Shown piece by piece: positions 1 through 5,734 of a stretch of 8,471 bases of DNA (its first letter is position 1; every line of letters starts with the position of its first letter). The DNA is from UBA920 sp038257015 (GTDB lineage Bacteria > Patescibacteriota > Doudnabacteria > UBA920): positions 1-8,471 of the forward strand of contig JBBSJS010000037.1 of the NCBI GenBank assembly GCA_038257015.1, written 5' to 3'. A program made the position numbers and the translations under genes. The notes below the pieces were generated by a model. That model was given only the letters and a program-made list of their open reading frames with translations. It did not search any database and had not been told where the DNA came from.

Positions 1-1396
1 CAGTATTGTCGAATGCTTCCATCCCGCCAATCGGCCAAGAGAATGGGTTATGAGAGAAATCAACTTTCTTGTTTTTCTCATCGTATTCGTAAAGGGGGAA
101 GTCTACAATCCACGCCAACGCTACTGTATTCGGATCTTTTAATTCAAAATCATCAGCTATACGACTGCGCAAGTTTCCAAGCACTTTGTTCACAACTTTG
201 CGGTCGTCGGCTCCAAAGAAAATGATGACGCCAGTTTTAGCGCCAGTTTTTTCTACACTGATTTGCTGTTCGCTTTCAGAAAGGAACTTTAATATTGGTG
301 ATTTAATACCTTCTTCGGCCAGAGTAATATAAGCAAGTCCTCCTGCACCTGATTGTTTTGCAAATTCTGTGAGCTCATCTATTTGGCTGCGAGAAAGCTT
401 GGCACCGCCTGGGGCACAGATTGCTTTCACTGCACCACCGCTTTTAATGGCGGAAGCAAAAACAGTAAACTCTGTTGAACTTAACTCTTTAGTTAAATCT
501 ACGAGTTCCATACCAAATCTTAAGTCTGGTTTGTCGCTGCCGTATTTTTCCATCGCTTCAGCATAAGGGATGCGTGGAACGTCTTCTGATAGCAAATTTT
601 TACCTGCGAGGTCTTTCGCAAGCGACTTTATTAAAGGCTCTATTTCTTGAAGAACTTGTTCACCATTTTGCACGAAAGACATCTCTAAATCGAGTTGATA
701 GAATTCTCCAGGATGACGATCGGCGCGAGGGTCTTCATCTCTAAAACATGGTGCGATTTGGAAATATTTTGGTAAGCCACCAACCATCAATAATTGTTTA
801 AATTGTTGAGGCGCTTGTGGTAGAGCATAAAAATGGCCAGGGTGAAGACGTGACGGAACAAGATAGTCACGCGCTCCTTCAGGGCTGGAAGAGGCAAGAA
901 TTGGTGTAGTAACTTCAACGAAATCACGAGAGTGCATGTATGCTCTCATGGCTGTATTAAATTCGTCTAGACGCTTTAAGCGGCGCTGCATTTTATCGCG
1001 ACGTAAATCCAAGAAACGGTATTTCAAACGCAGTTCCTCATTAATCTCACCTTGGTGCATAATTGGAAAGGGAAGCGCATCTGATTTGTTTAAGATGATA
1101 AGTTTTTCTACCACAACTTCCACTGTTCCTGTTGGGATGTTAGGGTTAACCAAACTTTCATCACGGGCAATAACTTTTCCTGTAACTTGGAGTACAAATT
1201 CATCTCTAACAGTTTCAGCTGATCGAAAAGCCTCCGACTGTTCGGGGTTAATTGTTAATTGCACTAAACCAGTGTGATCTCGCAGGTCAATAAAGATTAA
1301 ACCTCCGTGGTCGCGACTTGATGACGCCCAGCCAGCGAGAGTAACTTCTTGGCCAACTTTTTCGAGTGTTTGACTTGCTAATGTTCGTTCTGTCAT
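1..1396 (-). CDS. aspS: Aspartyl-tRNA synthetase, 3' end cut off by window edge
   Basis: Class IIb aminoacyl-tRNA synthetase charging tRNA with aspartate in the cytoplasm. The first 465 residues are visible; the family usually has about 590, so roughly the last 120, including motif 3, lie outside. Seen in order: N-terminal OB-fold anticodon-binding domain (about 15-105, with SSRDHGGLIFIDLRD), motif 1 around P165, SPEGARDYLVPSR (171-183), QAPQQFKQLLM (194-204), motif 2 FRDED at 218-222 with R219, the GSDKPDLRFG stretch (286-295), the GAD insertion domain (about 280-420) and FFGAD (393-397). His30 sits where E. coli AspRS has Leu30; His there goes with non-discriminating enzymes that also make Asp-tRNA(Asn). 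The motif 2 loop RADRHPGEFYQLD has one residue more than E. coli. The start is the ATG at 1394-1396; no Shine-Dalgarno is visible. It has its own promoter at 1445-1473. Identity is certain; tRNA specificity is inferred. Confidence 0.97.
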   Translation of the reverse strand, partial: MTERTLASQTLEKVGQEVTLAGWASSSRDHGGLIFIDLRDHTGLVQLTINPEQSEAFRSAETVRDEFVLQVTGKVIARDESLVNPNIPTGTVEVVVEKLIILNKSDALPFPIMHQGEINEELRLKYRFLDLRRDKMQRRLKRLDEFNTAMRAYMHSRDFVEVTTPILASSSPEGARDYLVPSRLHPGHFYALPQAPQQFKQLLMVGGLPKYFQIAPCFRDEDPRADRHPGEFYQLDLEMSFVQNGEQVLQEIEPLIKSLAKDLAGKNLLSEDVPRIPYAEAMEKYGSDKPDLRFGMELVDLTKELSSTEFTVFASAIKSGGAVKAICAPGGAKLSRSQIDELTEFAKQSGAGGLAYITLAEEGIKSPILKFLSESEQQISVEKTGAKTGVIIFFGADDRKVVNKVLGNLRSRIADDFELKDPNTVALAWIVDFPLYEYDEKNKKVDFSHNPFSWPIGGMEAFDNT

Positions 1397-1444
1397 GTGT
1401 AAAATACTTCTAAAATTATAGTTCAAATAGTTAATAACTGCTTA

Positions 1445-1473
1445 ATTATACTTGGATTAAGCTAAATTTACAA
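1445..1473 (-). promoter_or_regulatory. Promoter of aspS
   Basis: Minus-strand TTGTAA (1468-1473), a 17-base spacer, then TATAAT (1445-1450), a good sigma-70-type pair. It predicts a leader of about 40 nt before the aspS ATG. The -35 box starts only 7 bp beyond the U-tract of the terminator at 1480-1517, so the two units are packed back to back. A second TATAAT (1415-1420) lacks a plausible -35 box. Confidence 0.65.
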
Positions 1474-1479
1474 ACAAAT

Positions 1480-1517
1480 AAAAAGTGCCCGACTCAACCT
1501 CAAGAGGTTGGCCGGGC
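1480..1517 (-). terminator. Intrinsic terminator ending the minus-strand non-coding RNA
   Basis: Minus-strand hairpin: GCCCG pairs with CGGGC and AACCUC with GAGGUU. Three further pairs and a bulge lie between, and the tip is a CUUG-type loop (arms 1487-1501 and 1502-1517). On the minus strand it is followed by AC then UUUUUAUUUG. The T-run lies on the minus-strand side only, so it ends transcription arriving from 2164 and not transcription leaving aspS. It could also act as an attenuator if some polymerase continues into aspS. Confidence 0.75.
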
Positions 1518-2164
1518 TTCTTTGTGCCTGAAGAATCAGACGCGCTTGGGTTTTTCGAAGACATGAGATGTCGTTGATAACCCAAGAATTTCCCTGCTGT
1601 TTGATTGTTTTGAGAAGACTCGCAAGCGACTTATCGTCATTTGCGAAGCACCGTGAGCGTGGTGGCCAAATATTGGCCCCCGCCGCGATTTCGCTGTGCC
1701 GCGAGCGAGCCTTCTCATTTGTTCGACTTAGACTCGATAGTCTTTGCCGATTTTGGCGACTTTCGACCGGTTCTTAGTTACCGGTGTAATTTAGCTTGGT
1801 GTCTTGTGTATATGCTCCCAACCGCGCCTATTTACGCAAGAAATCAGAAGTTATACTAGACTAAATATTTACCATGCTCTTAGAGATGTCGATTTCGGCG
1901 GTGTTCCGGAACTATATTTTTCCGCCAATCGGTCTCCGTTTTGTCTGCCTAGGTATTTGCGCCATCGTCGTCTACTTAACCCTATGCAGAACAAATTTTT
2001 TCGATCTGTTTTTATCACTGAATTCCCATTTTAAGCCTAGGGTAAAACCAACGGCTCTCATGGACTGCTAATACTCATGTAATTCTTTCATTGAAAGCGC
2101 CCCTCCCAGGCAATCAAAAGAAAATATATAACTGAATATCCGACCGTTCCGAAAAACTGAACGT
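1480..2164 (-). ncRNA. Candidate structured non-coding RNA, about 685 nt, unidentified family
   Basis: The whole interval sits between a near-consensus minus-strand promoter and a minus-strand terminator, yet no frame gives a protein-like ORF. It is GC-richer than its neighbours, especially 1600-1790, and dense in inverted repeats. In + coordinates: 1545-1552 with 1579-1586 (8 bp) enclosing 1560-1564 with 1568-1572; 1612-1623 with 1705-1716 (12 pairs including one G-U); 1620-1630 with 1636-1646; 1730-1734 with 1739-1743; 1766-1771 with 1780-1785; 1890-1901 with 1922-1931 (10 bp, 2-nt bulge) enclosing a GTTCCGGAAC palindrome; 1979-1984 with 2038-2043 enclosing 1990-1996 with 2004-2010; 2085-2097. 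At 1612/1705 and 1990/2004, G-U wobbles on the minus strand become A-C mismatches on the plus strand, supporting minus as the sense strand. I do not see RNase P CR-I/CR-V, a tmRNA tRNA-like end, the SRP Alu/GNRA core or a T-box sequence. A precursor of a known RNA remains possible. Confidence 0.55.
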
Positions 2165-2170
2165 GAAAGC

Positions 2171-2199
2171 AGTATACAGATTTATCATGGTTTTGTCAA
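2171..2199 (-). promoter_or_regulatory. Near-consensus promoter of the non-coding RNA
   Basis: On the minus strand TTGACA (2194-2199) is followed by exactly 17 bases and TATACT (2171-2176). It is the best sigma-70 match in the window and predicts a start near 2164. A promoter this strong with no protein gene behind it is typical of abundant stable RNA genes. Confidence 0.8.
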
Positions 2200-2235
2200 C
2201 ATAACTGCAGTTTAATTGGTAAATACCCCTTAAAT

Positions 2236-2252
2236 AAGAGGAAAAACCTCTT
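2236..2252. other. Small hairpin between divergent promoters
   Basis: AAGAGG and CCTCTT flank a five-A loop (five Us on the minus strand). It lies between the minus promoter (2171-2199) and the plus promoter (2269-2296). There is no T-run behind it on either strand, so it is probably not a terminator. Its role is unknown. Confidence 0.3.
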
Positions 2253-2268
2253 TAAAGATTGAAAAATT

Positions 2269-2296
2269 TTGAGCAGAGGACTACATGGTTTATAAT
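2269..2296 (+). promoter_or_regulatory. Promoter of the exonuclease-lgt operon
   Basis: TTGAGC (2269-2274), a 16-base spacer and a perfect TATAAT (2291-2296) place the start near 2303, giving a leader of about 35 nt. No promoter or gap large enough for one is apparent between the four downstream genes, so this one probably drives all of them. Confidence 0.65.
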
Positions 2297-2337
2297 AAAA
2301 ACAAAGCAAGTAAGATAAGAAATAAAAATCACAAAGA

Positions 2338-2919
2338 ATGTTAAATATTATAGTTTTAGATTTAGAAACCCAGAAATCCTTTGATGAAGTTGGTGGTCGT
2401 GGTAAAAATCACTTACTAAAAATTTCAGTTTGCGGTGTGTATAACTACGCAACCAATAAATACGAAACATACGAAGAAAAAGAAATTGCCAAACTGGGGC
2501 CTATCTTGCAAACAGCAGATTTAATTGTTGGATACAATATAAAATCTTTTGACTTTGAGGTTCTTCAACCATATTTAAATTTTGATTTAAACGAAGTTCC
2601 ATATTATGATTTGCTGCAAGAAATAGATAAAGTACTCGGTCATAAAATAAAACTAGAGAGCGTGGCTCAGGGAACTTTGGGAAAAGGAAAGTCAGGTAAT
2701 GGTCTCGAAGCAATTCTTTACTACCGCAATGGTCGCATGGATTTACTAAAAAAATATTGTCTAGACGATGTGAAAATCACTAAGCTAGTTTACGATTATG
2801 CGCTAAAACATCAAAAAGTGCTATTTCGTGACTATTTTAGTATCAAAGAAGTTCCCTTGCATATTCCTGCTCCCAAGAAACGCTCTCAAGTGATTCATCA
2901 ACAAACAGTCTTGTTTTAA
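2338..2919 (+). CDS. DEDDy-type 3'-5' exonuclease (RNase H-like fold)
   Basis: Small single-domain nuclease of 193 residues. The three exonuclease motifs of the DEDDy group are present: D8-L-E10 (Exo I), N67xxxF71-D72 (Exo II) and Y140xxxD144 (Exo III). Such enzymes bind two metal ions and remove nucleotides from 3' ends of DNA or RNA. The overall character resembles the stand-alone exonucleases related to the PolB proofreading or YprB-type domains; the substrate cannot be told from sequence. The basic tail (KKR at 180-182) ends exactly in QTVLF (189-193), close to the bacterial beta-clamp-binding pentapeptide QL(S/D)LF. The ATG at 2338 leaves seven residues before the first catalytic Asp, normal for the fold; there is no Shine-Dalgarno. 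First gene of the operon; its stop shares one base with the lgt start (TAATG). Confidence 0.8.
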   Translation: MLNIIVLDLETQKSFDEVGGRGKNHLLKISVCGVYNYATNKYETYEEKEIAKLGPILQTADLIVGYNIKSFDFEVLQPYLNFDLNEVPYYDLLQEIDKVLGHKIKLESVAQGTLGKGKSGNGLEAILYYRNGRMDLLKKYCLDDVKITKLVYDYALKHQKVLFRDYFSIKEVPLHIPAPKKRSQVIHQQTVLF

Positions 2920-3815
2920 TGATAAAATCCTCTTACAAATTTGTTTGGTTAACAATTGGACTTATCTTAGGAGTAGTCGGTTGGTTTTTGAGTCTAGTTT
3001 TTTCAGGACAGCTAATTCTACATCCTGTTGTTGATTTAGGGTTTCTGGAAATTCGTTACTACGGTTTAATTTTGGCTCTAGCTGTTACAGTCAGTTACGC
3101 TTTAGCAATTTATCGCAAGGATGCTTACGGCCTAACAACCAAGCAAGCCGATCAAGTTTTGCTGATTACTTTAGTAAGCGGCTTTGTTGGATCGAGACTT
3201 TATCATGTGTTGTCAGATTGGAATTTTTATCTCGATAACCCACAACTTATAATTGCTTTCTGGCGGGGCGGGTTGAGTATCATGGGTGCTATTTTAGGAG
3301 GATTGATTGGATTGATAATATTTTCAAAACTCCAAAAACAATTCTCGTTGTTGAAATTACTTGATTGGATCGCACCAAGTATTGTGACCGGTCAGATTAT
3401 TGGTCGATTCGGAAATTTGTTTAACTACGAAGCCTATGGTTATCCCGCATCACTTCCTTGGAAGATGTTCGTACCGGAACAATTCCGCATAGTAAATTTT
3501 TTAAATGAAGCATTCTATCATCCGCTATTTCTGTATGAATTATTAGGCAACTCATTGATACTTTTGTTTCTGTTTATTGCTTGGCCGAAGTTACGACAGC
3601 GCAGTGGTAGTCTTTTCTTTGTGTGGCTTTTTCTGTATAATGCTTTGAGGTTTGTATTAGAGCATTTAAGAATTGACAGTACGTTTATTTTCCATAACAT
3701 TCGATTAAACGCAGTCACTTCAATTGTTCTTGCTGTTGTAGCCTTAGCTGGCTTGTATAAGATTATGCAAACAAAAAAGTCTCAACCCTTGGATTTAGAT
3801 AAAGTCAATGAATAA
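2919..3815 (+). CDS. lgt: Prolipoprotein diacylglyceryl transferase
   Basis: Polytopic inner-membrane enzyme that transfers diacylglycerol from phosphatidylglycerol to the lipobox cysteine of prolipoproteins, the first step of lipoprotein maturation. Length 298 is close to E. coli Lgt (291). Visible are about seven membrane segments, the family signature GRFGNLFNYEAYG (162-174) with the essential Arg as R163, RYYGLILALAV near 46-56, FWRGGLSIMGAILGG (114-128) and the C-terminal YNALRFVLEHLR (240-251). M122 stands where E. coli has His103, a residue reported important there; other divergent bacterial Lgt proteins also lack it, so activity is not excluded. The start is fixed by the one-base overlap with the upstream stop, suggesting translational coupling. 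The 3' end overlaps the next gene by 8 bases. Confidence 0.93.
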   Translation: MIKSSYKFVWLTIGLILGVVGWFLSLVFSGQLILHPVVDLGFLEIRYYGLILALAVTVSYALAIYRKDAYGLTTKQADQVLLITLVSGFVGSRLYHVLSDWNFYLDNPQLIIAFWRGGLSIMGAILGGLIGLIIFSKLQKQFSLLKLLDWIAPSIVTGQIIGRFGNLFNYEAYGYPASLPWKMFVPEQFRIVNFLNEAFYHPLFLYELLGNSLILLFLFIAWPKLRQRSGSLFFVWLFLYNALRFVLEHLRIDSTFIFHNIRLNAVTSIVLAVVALAGLYKIMQTKKSQPLDLDKVNE

Positions 3816-4569
3816 ATTATTTCAATCGAATAAAACACATTTGATTATCAGCGCAATTGTACCAATTGCGTATATTGTTGTTGTGTTAATATTTTCCAAT
3901 CCTGTGCCTGTGTTTCGATTTATGGTGCCAGCGTTTTTTATGACTCTTGCTTTGACTTCTCTTTATAATTGGCGTTATCTAATGTATCGCAGTAGTTTTA
4001 ATTGGTGGATATGGTTACGGTATATTTTTCTTAGCATAGCTTGGTTCGGTGTGCTATTTCTAATTCCTTCAGGAATAGGCCGTGGTTCCTTCTTGCTGTT
4101 TACTTTGCCAATTCTATTTTTCTTTGAGTTGCTAGTTGGAAGCAGGGGACAACAATTGCTTCAAAATGAATTTCTTATCACCACTGCAGGTTTGGTTCTG
4201 ATTATGTTTGGTTTCAGTAGTTATTTTCAGCTACCTGGTATAATATACATGTGTATGGTTTTTGCAGCGACGCTTATTGTAGTGAGAACTTCTTTAGAGC
4301 TTGTACCTCATCCTCCGATTGTAAAATGGGTGAGCTCAGTATCAATCGGTCTGTTTGTAGCTCAATTATTTTGGGTATTAAACTTCTTACCATTACATTA
4401 CTCTGCACTGGCCATGATCTGTTATGTGTTTGTGTACATACTCTGGGTTATGTTCTATCAATTTTTGTACCATAGCCTAACTAATAAACAAATTCAATAT
4501 CATCTGATTTTAGCCTTAATCTTAATCTCGTTGGTGTTAGTTACAACACCTTGGAAAATTCAAACATAG
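3808..4569 (+). CDS. Uncharacterised polytopic membrane protein
   Basis: I do not recognise a family. The 253-residue product is almost entirely hydrophobic, with about nine likely membrane helices (roughly 12-30, 34-53, 67-87, 94-111, 122-140, 143-161, 172-193, 197-219, 231-247), short loops, no signal peptide and no soluble domain. Basic or polar clusters lie near 54-63 (WRYLMYRSSF) and 109-118. No transporter, glycosyltransferase or protease motif is evident. It begins inside the end of lgt (ATGAATAA, 8-base overlap) and ends 4 bases before the HtrA-like gene, so it is translated as part of the operon. Its position between lgt and a membrane-anchored pseudo-protease suggests an envelope role, which is inference only. 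No Shine-Dalgarno is seen. Confidence 0.75.
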   Translation: MNKLFQSNKTHLIISAIVPIAYIVVVLIFSNPVPVFRFMVPAFFMTLALTSLYNWRYLMYRSSFNWWIWLRYIFLSIAWFGVLFLIPSGIGRGSFLLFTLPILFFFELLVGSRGQQLLQNEFLITTAGLVLIMFGFSSYFQLPGIIYMCMVFAATLIVVRTSLELVPHPPIVKWVSSVSIGLFVAQLFWVLNFLPLHYSALAMICYVFVYILWVMFYQFLYHSLTNKQIQYHLILALILISLVLVTTPWKIQT

Positions 4570-4573
4570 TTTT

Positions 4574-5626
4574 ATGAGTAAAATTCAAATATTAATTCTC
4601 GCTTTTGTTATCCTAATCCTCGCTTTCGTTTTGAATTTGCTTTTTCAAGACGCGTTGTTGGCCAGATTGTCGACTTTGCCAATCGCGCGCCGCTATAATT
4701 TATTTAAACCTCAAGCTCCAATTGTTATTAATGAACGAGAGACTGTTCGTGTTAGTGACGCTAATGATTCAATTGAATCTGCGAACAATGTGCGTTCCAA
4801 ATTATCAGCCATTGGTTATGTAAGTGATGATAAATTTATACCAACAGGCACGGTCTTAAACTGGACTTCAGATGGTTATTTCATCACAACACAAGCCGCA
4901 TTGCCAACAGCCGGTCAAAGTTATGTAATTATCACCAGCAATGGTGAAGCACTTCCGGTTAGCAAAGCCACACCAGATACAGTCAGTAATTTGGTTATGC
5001 TTTCAACTACTGGTCGCAGCATTTCTACTGTCAGTACAACCGACAGCAAGGAGTTAAAAGTCGGTCAAAAGTTATTGTTTATTGAAAGTTCAGTTTCGAC
5101 TGGTACTGTAAAATTTTTACAAAGCTATGTTTCTAAAGTTCAATCCGATATCGTAAATGTAGAGTTTAGTTCCGATAGATTAAGCCGTGGGTTTGTACCT
5201 CAGGATGTTGGTGTAATTACTGCTGGACAAGCTATTGTTAATTTAAATAGTGAAGTGGTGGGAATTTGGGATGGACAAAAAGCTGTACCAGGAAGTGTGG
5301 TCCGTCAGTTTGCAAATAATTTCTTTCGTGATGAATTACAGGTCCGCCGAGCAGGTTATGGATTTACTTACAGAATCATTTCCGAAAATGAAACTAAAAT
5401 TATCAACCTTAGTTTGGGGGCACAGGTCTTAACTTCCACAGGCTCAAGTTTGCAAGCAGGTTTACAAACCGGTGATATTATCACAGCTGTAGATGGTAAA
5501 AATGTCTCTGAGAATGCATTGTTAGAAGAAATGTTGGAAAGCTATAAACCAGGCGACCAAGTTCCGCTATCGGTAAGCCGTGGGACACAAAATGTAAATA
5601 TTACAATCGTTCCAAGACAACTATAA
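4574..5626 (+). CDS. Membrane-anchored HtrA/DegP-like pseudo-protease with PDZ domain
   Basis: A 350-residue protein with one N-terminal membrane anchor (about 5-24), a linker, a trypsin-like beta-barrel (about 78-245) and a C-terminal PDZ domain (about 275-347, with LQAGLQTGDIITAVDGKNV at 293-311). This is the HtrA layout, with the soluble part outside the cytoplasm. By eye alignment all three catalytic residues are replaced: the TNNHV site reads TTQAA (His to A108), the NDLAVL site reads SNLVML (Asp to N139), and the GNSGGPL site reads ITAGQAI (Ser to A217). The framework around them is kept, including IVNLNSEVVGI (221-231), so the reading frame is maintained rather than decaying. It probably works as a peptide-binding scaffold or chaperone rather than a protease. 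It starts 4 bases after the membrane-protein gene and ends before the terminator at 5652-5708. Fold assignment is fairly sure; function is inferred. Confidence 0.82.
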   Translation: MSKIQILILAFVILILAFVLNLLFQDALLARLSTLPIARRYNLFKPQAPIVINERETVRVSDANDSIESANNVRSKLSAIGYVSDDKFIPTGTVLNWTSDGYFITTQAALPTAGQSYVIITSNGEALPVSKATPDTVSNLVMLSTTGRSISTVSTTDSKELKVGQKLLFIESSVSTGTVKFLQSYVSKVQSDIVNVEFSSDRLSRGFVPQDVGVITAGQAIVNLNSEVVGIWDGQKAVPGSVVRQFANNFFRDELQVRRAGYGFTYRIISENETKIINLSLGAQVLTSTGSSLQAGLQTGDIITAVDGKNVSENALLEEMLESYKPGDQVPLSVSRGTQNVNITIVPRQL

Positions 5627-5651
5627 ATTTACCTAAACTTAAAATAAATAA

Positions 5652-5708
5652 AAACCCCGATAACTACAAGCAACAAAGTCGTGCAGGTTATCGGGGTTTG
5701 TTTTATTA
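5652..5708. terminator. Bidirectional terminator between convergent operons
   Basis: AAACCCCGATAAC (5652-5664) and its exact complement GTTATCGGGGTTT (5687-5699) form a 13-bp stem with a 22-base loop. On the plus strand GTTTTATT follows. On the minus strand the complement of the upstream A-rich stretch gives a T-rich tail. It can therefore end both the operon from 2338 and the dnaB-recR transcript, whose stop lies 36 bp away. The loop is longer than usual. Confidence 0.85.
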
Positions 5709-5734
5709 AAGTTAACTGATGAGTGACTTAAAAT

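Noticed and set aside
936..1277. 113-codon plus-strand ORF and similar plus-strand frames across 13-1277
   Set aside because: They lie opposite clearly conserved aspS coding sequence and have no protein-like features.
1397..1520. T-box leader for aspS
   Set aside because: No TGGNACCGCG-type T-box sequence is visible before the terminator.
1536..1718. 60-codon minus-strand ORF ending 16 bp before the terminator
   Set aside because: The composition is Arg/Ser-rich without protein-like pattern, there is no ribosome binding site, and the codons coincide with the paired arms of several hairpins. It is better explained as part of the non-coding RNA.
1912..2061. Two short in-frame minus-strand ORFs (29 and 17 codons) inside the RNA
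   Set aside because: They are separated by a stop, have no convincing ribosome binding site and match nothing recognised. The DNA also forms helices.
1480..2164. tmRNA
   Set aside because: GCAAATGACGATAAG near 1629-1643 looks like a tag start, but there is no nearby stop codon and no tRNA-like 5' or 3' end with a TPsiC arm.
1480..2164. RNase P RNA, SRP RNA or group I/II intron
   Set aside because: No GGAAAGUCC (CR-I) paired with an ACAGAA...GGCUUA (CR-V), no SRP GGAAGGNAGCA core, no intron domain V or P7 core, and no flanking exons.
2236..2262. Terminator on the plus strand
   Set aside because: The stem has only six pairs and no T-run follows; no plus-strand gene lies upstream.
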